This document shows positions 1 through 8,675 of a stretch of 64,000 nucleotides of DNA, piece by piece. The DNA comes from Streptomyces sp. RB17. Its GTDB lineage: Bacteria; Actinomycetota; Actinomycetes; Streptomycetales; Streptomycetaceae. The notes beneath the pieces are model-generated. The model had not been told where the DNA came from and ran no database searches. It saw only the letters and a list, made by a program, of their open reading frames with translations. Made by a program: the position numbers and the translations under genes. The first letter of the stretch is position 1. Each line of letters begins with the position of its first letter. The stretch spans positions 372,001 to 436,000 of the forward strand of contig NZ_WEGL01000001.1 in the NCBI RefSeq assembly GCF_009604455.1, in the 5' to 3' direction.

Positions 1-335
1 TGACCGCCGACTGCGTCGCGGACCTCCTGGGCAAGGCCGAGGACCCCGGCTGGGAGAACCTGTTCCGTACCACGCACGCGCCGGACGAGATGTTCTTCCA
101 CACGCTCGTCTGGAACAGCGGCTGGCGCGATGAGGTGGAGGACCCGGTACTGCGGCCACGAGCCGGGCGCGTCACCGCGGACTTCAGCAACTTCCACCAT
201 CTGGACCGGCAGTTGAGGGGCACGAGGACCCTCGCCGATCTCCCGGCGATCGAAGCCTCCCGGATGTACTTCGTCCGCAAGGTCGCCTCACCGCAGTCGG
301 CGCAACTGCTCGACGCCCTCGACGGACGGACCTGA
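1..335 (+). CDS. C-terminal part of GT14-like (core-2/I-branching) glycosyltransferase
   Basis: The reading frame is open from the left edge (first full codon at base 3) to a TGA at 333-335, so only about 110 C-terminal residues are seen. The fragment has a PDEMFFHTL-like segment followed some 70 residues later by MYFVRKV. This resembles the acceptor-side region and the FARK-type tail of bacterial core-2/I-branching beta-1,6-N-acetylglucosaminyltransferases (GT14), which transfer GlcNAc or xylose to glycans. The family call rests on these two motifs only; the N-terminal half lies outside the window. Confidence 0.6.
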   Translation, partial: TADCVADLLGKAEDPGWENLFRTTHAPDEMFFHTLVWNSGWRDEVEDPVLRPRAGRVTADFSNFHHLDRQLRGTRTLADLPAIEASRMYFVRKVASPQSAQLLDALDGRT

Positions 336-386
336 CCCGATCTCCACCGGGGCGGGTGAAAGGGGGACGGCGAGCGCGGCGAGGCG

Positions 387-419
387 GCGGGTGCCGGGCG
401 CGAGGCGTCCGGCACCCGC
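387..419. terminator. Bidirectional hairpin terminator
   Basis: A perfect 11-bp stem (387-397 with 409-419) and an 11-nt loop lie between the convergent glycosyltransferase end and the surface-protein gene that ends at 424. Confidence 0.65.
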
Positions 420-423
420 TCGA

Positions 424-1146
424 CTACTTCTGGGTCGCTGCCCGGCGGCCCCGCCGGTACAGGACGGTTCCGGCGACCAGCAGCACGCCGCCGGCGGCCG
501 CGGCCGTGATGGTGCCCTCGGAGCCGGTGTGGGCCATCTGCGGGGGCGTGTGGTGCTGCGGCGGCGGAACGTGCCGGTGCGGCGGCGTCTGCGGCGGCTT
601 GTGGTGCTGGGGCGGCGGAACGTGCCGGTGCGGCGGAGGCGGCTTCTCCTCCTCGCCGTAGCACCCGCAGTGCTCGTCGCCGCCGTAGCTGCTGCCGTAG
701 CTCGACTCGTCGTCGCCGTAGCTCCCGGACTTGCCGTAGCCCGGCTTGTCGTCGTCGCCGTAGCTCCCGGACTTGCCGTAACTCGGCTTGTCGTCGTCGC
801 CGTAGCTCTGGGAGGGCTTGTGGCTCGGCTCGTCGTCGCCGTGGCTCCCGGAACCCGCGGAGGAGCGCTGGAGGCTCGACCGGGACTCGGGGGCGGCCTC
901 CTCGGTCATCCCCGCGTCCCTGTGGGCCGTCCGCACGGCGTCCTGCGCCTGCTCGATCGCCCTCATGGCGCTTGCCACGCCCGGGAGACCTTCGTCCTCG
1001 GTCATGCTGCCCGGAAGCGCCGCGGCACGTGAGTCCGTCACCGTCGACAGCGGATCGGAGTCCGCGAACGCCCATGGGGTGTACAGAGACAGGGCGCTTG
1101 TCGCGGCGGCAGCCACGACCAATCCCTTGCTCAGGGTCTGTCGCAC
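424..1146 (-). CDS. Secreted repeat protein with sortase-type sorting signal
   Basis: A predicted 240-residue exported protein. The GTG start at 1146 is chosen because a GAGAGGAAG ribosome-binding site sits 8 nt upstream and a signal peptide (about residues 1-28, ending AFA-DS) begins there; a longer ATG reading would put basic residues before the signal. The middle is low complexity: SYGDDDKP/SYGKSG repeats, then a Cys pair (CGC) and two HRHVPPPQHH proline-histidine repeats. The tail has MAHTG (about 204-208), a hydrophobic segment and RRGRR, the order of a class-E sortase (LAxTG-like) signal with Met instead of Leu. It is probably attached to peptidoglycan; the function of the repeats is unknown. 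Confidence 0.75.
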   Translation of the reverse strand: MRQTLSKGLVVAAAATSALSLYTPWAFADSDPLSTVTDSRAAALPGSMTEDEGLPGVASAMRAIEQAQDAVRTAHRDAGMTEEAAPESRSSLQRSSAGSGSHGDDEPSHKPSQSYGDDDKPSYGKSGSYGDDDKPGYGKSGSYGDDESSYGSSYGGDEHCGCYGEEEKPPPPHRHVPPPQHHKPPQTPPHRHVPPPQHHTPPQMAHTGSEGTITAAAAGGVLLVAGTVLYRRGRRAATQK

Positions 1147-1321
1147 TCTCGTTGTCTTCCTCTCGGAGGGAATCGGAAGCCGGCCACGGAGCCCGACGAA
1201 GGGGGCTTCACGCGTGCCACGACCTGCAGACTGTGAACGAGATATGGACGCCCGAAGAAACCGGAAGGGGATGGATTTCGGGTAATTCACCCGAATGGCA
1301 CTTCTGTGCTGCTCGAAAGGC

Positions 1322-3265
1322 TCACCCGCCGTACAGTGCCTCGATCTGTTCCGCGTACGCGGCCGCCACCGCCTGCCGCCTGACCTTCAGGGACGGGGTC
1401 AGCAGCCCGTTCTCCTCGCTGAACTCGCCCTCGACCAGCGCGAAGGCGCGGATCGACTCGGCACGTGAGACGGCCTCGTTGGCGTAGTCCACGGCTCGCT
1501 GCACATCGGCCCGCATCCGTGGATCCCGGACCACCTCGGCCATCGGCGTGTCCGCGGGCAGTCTGCGGACCGACAGCCAGTGGGCCACCGCTTCCGGGTC
1601 GAGCGTGACGAGGGCGGCGACGAAGGGACGGTTGTCGCCGACGACCAGGCACTGCCCGACGGGCGGACGGCTGCGCAGCCGGTCCTCCAGGACGGCCGGG
1701 GAGACGTTCTTGCCGCCGGAGGTGACGAGGATGTCCTTCTTGCGGCCGGTGATGGTGAGATACCCGTCGCCGTCGAGGGAGCCGAGGTCACCGGTGGCGA
1801 ACCAGCCTCCCCCAGACTCCGTCCGGGGGGACCCCCACAGTACCTCGTCCGTGGCCGCCGGGTTGTTCCAGTACGACCCGAAGACCACCCCGCCCTGGAC
1901 GAGGACCTCCCCGTCGTCGGCGATGCGGACCGCGGTGCCGGGGACGGGCAGGCCGACGGTGCCAGGGCGCGGCTTCAGCGGCGGGACGATGGTCGCGGCG
2001 GCGCTCGTCTCCGTCAGGCCGTAGCCCTCGTAGACGATGATGCCGGCCGCGTAGAAGAAGAGGTTGAGGTTCCGGTCGAGCGGGGAGCCGCCGCTGATGG
2101 CGTAGCGCATCCGGCCGCCGAGCTCCTTGCGGATGCGCCGGTAGACCAGCAGGTCGTACAGCGCCCAGGCGGCGTACAGGCCGATCCCCGGACCCTTGCC
2201 CGTACCGAGGAACCTCCGCAGGTACGCCTCCCCGAAGCGCACCCCGATCCGGTCCGCCCGGTCGAAGGACGCACCCCGGCCGATCTTCTCGGCAGTGGCA
2301 CGCCCGGTGTCATGGATCTTCTCGAAGAGGTACGGCACACCGACCAGGAAGGTGGGCCGGAACTCCCGCAGCATCGGGCGCAGTTCGTCCGGCTTGACGC
2401 TCGGGCAGTGGCCGAGCTCGATCCGGGCCAGCAGGCACGCGATCTGCAGGGTTCGGCCCAGGACGTGGGCGAGCGGCAGGAACAGGAGGGTCGACGCCAC
2501 CTGGCCGGTGACCTCCTTGAAGACCGGGTGGAGCAGCTCGACCGTGTTGGCCGCCTCGGCGTACAGATTGGCGTGGGTGAGCACACAGCCCTTGGGCCGT
2601 CCGGTGGTCCCGGAGGTGTAGCAGATCGTGGCCACCGACTCGGGGGTCAGGGCCGTACGGCGCTTGGTGACCTCCTCGTCGGGGACGTCCCGGCCGAGGG
2701 CCGTGAGGTCGGCGAGCGCGTCCGCGTCGAGGGTGAGGACACGCGGCGGTTCGGGGTGACGGGCCGTGGCGGTGGTGACCGTCCCGGCGTTGGCGTCCGT
2801 CTCGGCGACGACGAGACGGACGCCGGAGTCGCGGACGATCCACTCCACCTGTTCGGCGGACGAGGTGGCGTAGACGGGGACGACCTGGCCGCCGGCGGCC
2901 CAGACCGCGAAGTCCAGGACCGTCCACTCGTAGCGGGTGCGGGACATCAGGGCGACGCGGCCGCCGGGTTCGAGGCCGGCCGCGATCAGCCCCTTGGCGA
3001 CGGCGGTGACCTCACGGGCGAAGGCCAGGGCGGTCACCCGGCGCCAGGTGCCGTTCTCCCGGCGGCGCAGGACGACGGCGTCGGGTGCCTCCTGCGCGTT
3101 GGTGAACGGGATGCCGGCGATGCCCCCGCCGGTGCAGCGGGGCGCCAGCGCGGCGGCCCGGACCTCGCGCACGGTGCCGCTCTCGTCCCTGATCAGCTCG
3201 ATGCGCGCACGCGCCGCCAGGTCGGTGCGCTGCTGAGCCCGTTTCAGGTCCCTGCGTACGCCCAT
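1322..3265 (-). CDS. Long-chain acyl-CoA synthetase (AMP-forming, FadD15-like)
   Basis: A 647-residue member of the ANL superfamily that would activate long-chain fatty acids to acyl-CoA through an acyl-adenylate in the cytosol. It shows the P-loop YTSGTTGRPKG (216-226), the A5 motif YGLTET (415-420), TGDLG (491-495) and the GRKKD hinge (about 508-511). Its length fits the bacterial FadD15 class. An in-frame insertion at residues 477-487, between the A5 and A7 motifs, is encoded by a small inverted-repeat element at 1807-1837 and adds a Gly/Ser/Arg-rich loop next to the hinge domain. The gene is divergent from the secreted protein at 3474. Confidence 0.92.
   Translation of the reverse strand: MGVRRDLKRAQQRTDLAARARIELIRDESGTVREVRAAALAPRCTGGGIAGIPFTNAQEAPDAVVLRRRENGTWRRVTALAFAREVTAVAKGLIAAGLEPGGRVALMSRTRYEWTVLDFAVWAAGGQVVPVYATSSAEQVEWIVRDSGVRLVVAETDANAGTVTTATARHPEPPRVLTLDADALADLTALGRDVPDEEVTKRRTALTPESVATICYTSGTTGRPKGCVLTHANLYAEAANTVELLHPVFKEVTGQVASTLLFLPLAHVLGRTLQIACLLARIELGHCPSVKPDELRPMLREFRPTFLVGVPYLFEKIHDTGRATAEKIGRGASFDRADRIGVRFGEAYLRRFLGTGKGPGIGLYAAWALYDLLVYRRIRKELGGRMRYAISGGSPLDRNLNLFFYAAGIIVYEGYGLTETSAAATIVPPLKPRPGTVGLPVPGTAVRIADDGEVLVQGGVVFGSYWNNPAATDEVLWGSPRTESGGGWFATGDLGSLDGDGYLTITGRKKDILVTSGGKNVSPAVLEDRLRSRPPVGQCLVVGDNRPFVAALVTLDPEAVAHWLSVRRLPADTPMAEVVRDPRMRADVQRAVDYANEAVSRAESIRAFALVEGEFSEENGLLTPSLKVRRQAVAAAYAEQIEALYGG
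1807..1837. repeat. Small intragenic inverted-repeat element (C5-AGAC...GTC-G6 type)
   Basis: TCCCCCAGAC (1808-1817) and GTCCGGGGGGA (1821-1831) form an imperfect palindrome, followed by a CCCCCA run. A related element lies inside the PknG-like gene at 61290-61314. Here it is read through in frame inside the acyl-CoA synthetase. I recall such short GC-rich palindromes as dispersed in Streptomyces genomes. Confidence 0.6.
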
Positions 3266-3473
3266 GACGGCTCCCCGGTCGCGGCTCGGCTGACGCGGAC
3301 TTACCGGGGAGTCAACTTACTCGGGCGTAGCGGATGGTCAAGGGGTCCGGCAGTGCCTATGCCGTGCCCCGAATGGACCGGTGGTTCACCGGAACGCCCT
3401 CGATCGGTTGCGGGGGGTGGTGGGCGATTTCACGGTGGGCACAAGATCCCGTTCATCAGCGAAAGGAACGTCC

Positions 3474-4001
3474 ATGGGGGTTCCACCCGTTCGGCGCGTC
3501 GCGTCCACCGTGCTCTGTGCCGCCCTGCTGGCCGGCGTCACCGGCCCGGCCGCCTTCGCGGCCGACGCCACGCCGCACCGCAACCGTGCCGCGGCCCAAG
3601 AGCCCGTACCCGGTGCCGACAAGCTCCTCACGCATGTGAACAGCCTCGGCCTCTTCGGGACGGTGCTCCAGCCGGTCAGCACCCTGCTCGACGCCGTGCT
3701 CAAGGCCGACAGGGGACAGCTCTCCGCCGACCAGGCGAACAGGCTCGTCAAGGCCGCCAAGGACGCCGTCGCCAAGGCGGGCGCGGCAGCGCCGGGCACC
3801 TCCACGGGTTCCGCGGCCCAGGGCGAGCTGTCCCTGGCCGGCAGGAACGGCAGCGTGAGCGAGGCGCAAGTCACGCTCACCAAGGCGATCGACACCCTGC
3901 AGAAGGCCGCCACCGACGGGCAGGGCGACCAGGTGTCGGGAGCGGTCCACGGAGTCCTCTCCGGCCTCCTCGGCCTCCTCACCTCGCTGCTGGGCCTCTA
4001 G
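3474..4001 (+). CDS. Small secreted protein of unknown function
   Basis: A 175-residue protein with a clear signal peptide (basic RR, hydrophobic core, cleavage after AFA near residue 29). I start it at ATG 3474, which has GAAAGGAAC upstream; the in-frame ATG 31 codons earlier would place a hydrophilic stretch before the signal. The mature part is Ala/Leu-rich and probably helical, ending in a leucine-rich tail (VLSGLLGLLTSLLGL). No Cys and no recognised domain are visible. It is divergent from the acyl-CoA synthetase, and a minisatellite begins about 50 bp after the stop. Confidence 0.75.
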   Translation: MGVPPVRRVASTVLCAALLAGVTGPAAFAADATPHRNRAAAQEPVPGADKLLTHVNSLGLFGTVLQPVSTLLDAVLKADRGQLSADQANRLVKAAKDAVAKAGAAAPGTSTGSAAQGELSLAGRNGSVSEAQVTLTKAIDTLQKAATDGQGDQVSGAVHGVLSGLLGLLTSLLGL

Positions 4002-4049
4002 GTCCCCGCTCGCCGGGGTCGGCTCGCCCGGAGGGTCCTGTCGCTCCGA

Positions 4050-4332
4050 ACCGGCGTGGTCCGGAGGGACCGGCGTGGTCCGGGGGGAGTGGCGTGGTCC
4101 GATGGGACCGGCGTGTCCCGGGGGACGGGCGTGGTCCGGAGGGACTGGCATGGTCCGGAGGGATCGGCATGGTCCGGGGGGACCGGCCTGGTCCGGGGGG
4201 ATCGGCATGGTCCTGGGGGGACGGGCGTGGTCCGGGGGGATCGGCGTGGTCCGGGGGACGGGCGCGGTCCGGGGGACCGGCGTGGTCCGGAGGGACTGGC
4301 GTAGTCCGGGGGGACCGGCCTGGTCCGGGGGG
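4050..4332. repeat. Minisatellite, about 15 copies of an 18-20 bp unit
   Basis: A head-to-tail array with consensus ACCGGCGTGGTCCGGGGGG. Units vary between 18 and 20 bp by single-G changes, so any reading frame shifts along the array. That argues against coding and for replication slippage. It lies in the 810-bp gap between the secreted protein and the VKOR gene. Confidence 0.9.
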
Positions 4333-4450
4333 AAGGTCCCACGGCGCCCTGTCCGGTCCCGGCCGGGCCGCGGGAGCCCGTCGGGCACGGCGCCGGCGAT
4401 CCGTGCCGCCGCCGGAAGGCCCGGCGGCGGCCCGGTACGCTCACCGGCCG

Positions 4451-4496
4451 TCCTCCGATCGTGTGGTCGCCGGCCGCGCCCCACACGATCGGAGGA
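4451..4496. terminator. Perfect 16-bp inverted repeat (terminator or operator)
   Basis: TCCTCCGATCGTGTGG (4451-4466) and its exact complement (4481-4496) flank a 14-nt GC-rich loop. It closes the minisatellite region some 315 bp before the VKOR start. No T-tract follows, so it could be a factor-independent Streptomyces terminator or a dyad protein-binding site. Confidence 0.55.
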
Positions 4497-4811
4497 GCGC
4501 CCGACCGGGCCGTCCCGCGGGGTGCCATAAGGTCGCGCGGTGACCTCACCTCGCGGCGACTCGCACTCCTTCCGCCCCGGCGGCCAGGGCGGTCCGGCCC
4601 GGCCGGGCCCGGCGGTCCCGCTGTCGCCGGAGGCGGTCCGTGCGGTCGTCCCCATGCCGTCCCGGGTCGCCCGGTGCGGCATCCCGCCGCGACGGTCGGC
4701 CGCGGTCGCCGGCGCCGCCCCGCCGGAGCGGCCCGCAGTGGTCGCCGTCGCCGGGAGGCCCGTGCCGGCCGCTGCCCACGCCGTCCTGCCGGCCCTCGGC
4801 CGGGGCGCCTG

Positions 4812-5411
4812 ATGGCGCCGGTGCAGGCACCCCGCGCGGCCGCCGGCAGCCGCGGTCTCGGGCTCCTCCTGGTCCTCACGGGGGCGGCCGGGCTGCTGGC
4901 CTCCTGGGTCATCACCCTCGACAAGTTCAAGCTGCTCGAGAACCCGAACTTCACGCCCGGGTGCAGCCTGAACCCGGTGGTGTCCTGCGGCAGCGTCATG
5001 AAGAGCGCGCAGGCCGCGGCCTTCGGCTTCCCCAACCCGATGCTCGGCCTCGTGACCTACGGCGTCGTGCTCTGCGTGGGCATGAGCCTGCTGGCCGGTG
5101 CCGCCTTCCCCCGCTGGTACTGGCTGACCTTCGACGCGGGCTGTCTGTTCGGGATCGGGTTCGTGTCCTGGCTGCAGTTCGAGTCGCTGTACCGGATCAA
5201 CGCGCTGTGCCTGTGGTGCTGTCTGGCCTGGGTCGCCACGATCATCATGTTCTGGTACGTCACCTCGTTCGCCGTACGCCACCGGTTCCTGCCCGCGCCG
5301 GCCCCGGTACGGGCGTTCTTCGCGGAGTTCACCTGGGTGCTGCCCGTGCTGCACACCGGAGTCGTCGGCATGCTGATCCTGACGCGCTGGTGGGACTTCT
5401 GGACCGGCTGA
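4812..5411 (+). CDS. Vitamin K epoxide reductase (VKOR) family membrane protein
   Basis: A 199-residue integral membrane protein with about five transmembrane segments. It carries the VKOR four-cysteine set: a shuttle pair (Cys51 and Cys59 in PGCSLNPVVSCG) and the active-site CxxC Cys133-Cys136 (LCLWCC). Bacterial VKORs re-oxidise DsbA-like partners using quinone, driving disulfide formation outside the membrane. An extra Cys137 follows the CxxC. ATG 4812 is chosen because the hydrophobic helix follows directly; it overlaps the TGA of a short, probably non-coding GTG frame beginning at 4540. Many Cys-containing exported proteins are encoded nearby (8.6-13.7 kb) and could be clients, which is inference. 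Confidence 0.9.
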   Translation: MAPVQAPRAAAGSRGLGLLLVLTGAAGLLASWVITLDKFKLLENPNFTPGCSLNPVVSCGSVMKSAQAAAFGFPNPMLGLVTYGVVLCVGMSLLAGAAFPRWYWLTFDAGCLFGIGFVSWLQFESLYRINALCLWCCLAWVATIIMFWYVTSFAVRHRFLPAPAPVRAFFAEFTWVLPVLHTGVVGMLILTRWWDFWTG

Positions 5412-5543
5412 GCACACTCCGGCACCCGTCCCGCTCCGGCCCCGGCCCGCGCGCACTCGTCACCGGTCCGGCCGCATGGCGGTGACCGGACGGGGCGTCC
5501 GGCGGTTACCGCTTCGGACCCCCGACCGGACGAGGAGTGAACG

Positions 5544-6038
5544 ATGGTTTCAGACGTCGGAGCGGCGCCGGTGGCCGGACAGCGCGCAACGCCCGCCGAG
5601 GACGGAGCGCGGCCCGGGGACAGTACACGGCGGGACGTGACACGGAGGCTGCTCGCCTCGGCCGTCGGCGTCGCGTTCGTCCCGGTGGCCGCGGCCTGCG
5701 AGCCGCCCCCGAGGACCGTGGACGACAGCCGGCGGACCGCCGCCTTCGACGAGACCTACCGCGGGCGCCACATCCGCGGCGCCGAGGTCCGCACCGGTCG
5801 CCGGGCCGCAGCCGGCCAGTGGGAGGTCACGATCGACGGCCGCCCGCTGCACCTGATGCGCCGCGCCGACGGCAGCTGGCTCAGCATGGTCGACCACTAC
5901 CGCTCGTACGAGACCCCGCTCGCCGCGGCCCGCGGTGCGGTCGACGAGCTGGGGCCCGAGGAGCAACTGCGCGATCTGGCACCGGGACCCATGGGCGGGC
6001 CGACGCACATGGGGGGCGGGCATGGCGTACACGCGTAA
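5544..6038 (+). CDS. melC1: Tyrosinase co-factor / copper chaperone MelC1
   Basis: A 164-residue protein matching MelC1: a basic twin-Arg-like N-region (RRDVTRR) and hydrophobic signal, then the conserved FDETYRGRHIRGAEV, DGRPLHLMRRADGSW and VDHYRSYETP stretches. MelC1 binds apo-tyrosinase, helps load copper and carries the complex out of the cell. The C-terminus is His/Met-rich (GPTHMGGGHGVHA), a plausible copper-handling tail. The stop overlaps the melC2 start by 17 bp, so translation is coupled. The RBS GACGAGGAG precedes ATG 5544. Confidence 0.93.
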   Translation: MVSDVGAAPVAGQRATPAEDGARPGDSTRRDVTRRLLASAVGVAFVPVAAACEPPPRTVDDSRRTAAFDETYRGRHIRGAEVRTGRRAAAGQWEVTIDGRPLHLMRRADGSWLSMVDHYRSYETPLAAARGAVDELGPEEQLRDLAPGPMGGPTHMGGGHGVHA

Positions 6039-6888
6039 GAACGTCAGCAGACTGACCCGCACCGAGCGGCGGCGGTTCGTGGAAGCCCTGCTGGAGGTCA
6101 AACGGCGGGGTGAGTACGACGAGTTCGTGCGGCTGCACATGCAGTACAACGCCCCCGACGGCGAACGCGGGCTGCGCTCCGCCCACATGGCGCCCTCCTT
6201 CCTGCCCTGGCACCGCAAGCTCCTGCTGGAGCTGGAGCGGGCCCTGCGCCGGGTGGACGACTCGGTGACCGTGCCGTACTGGGACTGGACCCGGGACCGC
6301 ACGGCCGGCTCCGTGCCGTGGACCGACGACCTGATGGGCGGCAACGGACGACGCTCGGACCGGCAGGTGATGACCGGACCTTTCGCCTACCGCGCGGGCC
6401 ACTGGAGGATCAATGAGAACGTGACCGACATCCACTACCTCACCCGCGACCTCGGCCACCACAGCAACCCCATCCAGCTCCCGACCGCCCGTGACCTCCG
6501 GGCGGCGCTGGCCGACCCGGTGTACGACGTGGCGCCCTGGAACTCGACGGTCACCAAGGGTTTCCGCAACAAGCTGGAGGGGTGGGGGAGGGGCCGGGGC
6601 AGCGTCTCCTGGCGCAACCACAACCGGGTGCACCGCTGGGTGGGCGGGGTGATGGTCGGCGGCGCCTCCCCCAACGACCCCGTCTTCTGGCTGCATCACT
6701 CCTTCGTCGATCTGCAGTGGATCCGCTGGCAGTCGATGCACCGCAGCCACCGCTACCTCCCGGCCGACCCGCCCGGCTCGCGCGACGCCCAGCACGGCCG
6801 CATCGTGGCCCGGCACGAGCGACTGCGCCCGTGGGACGTGACGCCCGACGAACTGGAGGACCTCAGCCGGATCTACCGGTACGAGTGA
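6022..6888 (+). CDS. melC2: Tyrosinase MelC2 (type-3 copper monooxygenase)
   Basis: A 288-residue tyrosinase that oxidises monophenols and o-diphenols to quinones for melanin. All six copper ligands are visible: CuA His39, His55, His64 (the last in PSFLPWHR) and CuB His200, His204 (HNRVH) and His226 (FWLHH). It has no signal of its own and needs MelC1 for copper loading and export. It is slightly longer than the usual ~273 residues; extra residues lie around the GHHSNPIQ and GWGRGRGS loops. The start at 6022 lies inside the end of melC1. Confidence 0.95.
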   Translation: MAYTRKNVSRLTRTERRRFVEALLEVKRRGEYDEFVRLHMQYNAPDGERGLRSAHMAPSFLPWHRKLLLELERALRRVDDSVTVPYWDWTRDRTAGSVPWTDDLMGGNGRRSDRQVMTGPFAYRAGHWRINENVTDIHYLTRDLGHHSNPIQLPTARDLRAALADPVYDVAPWNSTVTKGFRNKLEGWGRGRGSVSWRNHNRVHRWVGGVMVGGASPNDPVFWLHHSFVDLQWIRWQSMHRSHRYLPADPPGSRDAQHGRIVARHERLRPWDVTPDELEDLSRIYRYE

Positions 6889-7119
6889 GACCGGTTTCCC
6901 GGTCGCGCGGGGAGCGCCGGCGCGTGTGGCGCCGGCGCTCGGCTCCGCGCGTCCAAAGGCCCAGCAGGCCACGGCTGTTGTCGACACGGCCGACGTCACC
7001 GTTCGCTTCGCCGTTCGATGCGTCACACGTCCCGCTGAAAAGCCGGCGACACGGCAACCGCCGCTCGCGCACGGCTCCCTCCTGATCAAGTCTGGGTCTT
7101 CTGCGAAGGAGACGCCCTC

Positions 7120-8538
7120 GTGCGAATTTCTGACATTCAACGCTGCGAAGTCCGGCCCGGACGCCTGGTCGAGTGGACCTTCAGCCCGGCGGCCGTCGAG
7201 GCCGCGGCAGCGCGGCCGCCGGATCCGCGGCCGCCGGCGTACATCCAGGAGTCGCACATCAGAACCGCGCGCTCGGTGCGCGAGGACGGGATGTTCGTGC
7301 CGACCTGGCTCGGTACGGCGTTCGACCTGCCGGGCCGGGCCGATCCCGACGCCCTGGAAAGGGCGTTGCGCGGATGGACGCTGCGGCACGAGACGCTGCG
7401 CAGCGGCTTCCGATGGGCCGACGGCGACATGCACCGGTTCACGCTCGACGAGCACGACGTGTCCCTGCGCCGCGAGGTGGTCGGCGACTTCACCGACACG
7501 GACACGCTGGTCCGTTATCTGCAGGACCGGTTCGACGTCGCGGCCGACGCGCTCGGCTGGCCGAACTTCATCTACGCGGCCGTCTTCCGTGACGACTCCA
7601 CCAGCGTGTACCTGGCCTTCGACCACACCAACGTGGACGCCTACTCGCTGCAGCGCATCCCGGACGACATCCGCGAGTTGTACCTGTCGGGTGTCACCGG
7701 GAGGCCCCCGGCCCGGACACCCGTGGGCAGTTACGTCGACTTCTGCGAGCAGGAGCGGACGAACGCCGACAACATCGACGGCACGCACGCGATCGTCTCC
7801 CGCTGGCGGGAGTTCATCGCCCGGTGCGACGGAAGGCTCCCGGACTTCCCCGTCGACCTCGGTCTGCGGCCCGGCGGCGCGTTGCCCGCCCAGAAGCTGC
7901 TGCGCGAGCCGCTCGTCGACGCGGACGCCGCCGCCGCGTTCGAGGCGTACTGCCGGCCCTACGGCGGCAGCATGGTGGGCGTCCTCGCCGCGACCAGCCT
8001 GATCGTGCACCAGCTCGGCGGGCAGCCGGTCTACCGCACGGTGGTGCCGTTCCACACCCGGGTGAAGTCCGCGTGGGCGGACTCCGTCGGCTGGTACGTC
8101 GGCGGTGCGCCGATCGAGGTGCCCACGACACGGGACTTCGACGGCGCACTCACCGCGGTCCGTGCCCAGTTGCAGGCCAACCGGTCGCTGGCGCGCATTC
8201 CGCTGGCCCGGGTACTGCGCCTGCTCGGCGCGGACTTCCGCCCGACCTCGCCCGACCTGTACTCGATCGTCTCGTACGTGGACGCCCGCATGATCCCCGG
8301 CTCCTCCCGCTGGAGCGAGCAGAAGGCCTACGCGCTGCTCCGGGTGTCCTACGGCGACCAGGTGTGCGTGTGGGTCAACCGGCTGCACGAGGGGCTGTGG
8401 CTGGCCTGCCGCTACCCGGACACCGACGTCGCGTACAAGAACATGCGGCGGTACGTCGAGGGGCTGCGGGATCTGGTCGTGTCCGTGTCCGTGCCCGCGC
8501 GCGACCGCGTACGGACCGCGCAACCCACATTGTCGTAA
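7120..8538 (+). CDS. Stand-alone condensation-domain (CoA-dependent acyltransferase-like) protein
   Basis: A 472-residue protein with the fold signature of NRPS condensation / PapA acyltransferases. The HHxxxDG motif appears as DHTNVDA (168-174): the catalytic second His and the structural Asp remain, but the first His is Asp and the Gly is Ala. A downstream VPFHTRV stretch and a DFRPTSPD region fit the second half of the fold. The GTG start has GAAGGAG 8 nt upstream. No carrier protein or adenylation gene is adjacent, so a free-standing ester- or amide-forming enzyme is more likely than an assembly-line part. Substrate unknown. Confidence 0.75.
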   Translation: MRISDIQRCEVRPGRLVEWTFSPAAVEAAAARPPDPRPPAYIQESHIRTARSVREDGMFVPTWLGTAFDLPGRADPDALERALRGWTLRHETLRSGFRWADGDMHRFTLDEHDVSLRREVVGDFTDTDTLVRYLQDRFDVAADALGWPNFIYAAVFRDDSTSVYLAFDHTNVDAYSLQRIPDDIRELYLSGVTGRPPARTPVGSYVDFCEQERTNADNIDGTHAIVSRWREFIARCDGRLPDFPVDLGLRPGGALPAQKLLREPLVDADAAAAFEAYCRPYGGSMVGVLAATSLIVHQLGGQPVYRTVVPFHTRVKSAWADSVGWYVGGAPIEVPTTRDFDGALTAVRAQLQANRSLARIPLARVLRLLGADFRPTSPDLYSIVSYVDARMIPGSSRWSEQKAYALLRVSYGDQVCVWVNRLHEGLWLACRYPDTDVAYKNMRRYVEGLRDLVVSVSVPARDRVRTAQPTLS

Positions 8539-8675
8539 AAGCCGTTCGCACCGTCCCGTTGGCAACCCGCCACGCCGGAACGGCAGTTGGTGTCACCGTT
8601 CGCTACTGCTAGTGTTCGCTCAGTCACGGTAGGCAATCAGCCTCGATGTACCAGCAAGGAAGAACCGAGGGTTCC

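Noticed and set aside
4050..4332. CRISPR array
   Set aside because: Units are contiguous 18-20 bp repeats without unique spacers, and no cas gene is present.
1580..4543. 987-codon plus-strand open frame
   Set aside because: Antisense to the acyl-CoA synthetase and then crossing a minisatellite; Arg/Gly/Pro composition, no recognisable protein.
4540..4812. 90-codon GTG frame overlapping the VKOR start
   Set aside because: Pro/Ala/Arg-rich, no RBS, no export signal; kept only as a note on the VKOR start.
3456..5456. 666-codon minus-strand open frame
   Set aside because: Antisense to the secreted protein and VKOR; its PPDHARP repeats are the minisatellite read on the other strand.
7120..8538. 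NRPS/siderophore cluster around the condensation protein
   Set aside because: No adenylation, carrier or thioesterase partner within the window.
5881..8565. 894-codon minus-strand open frame
   Set aside because: Antisense to melC2 and the condensation protein, both of which have clear motifs.
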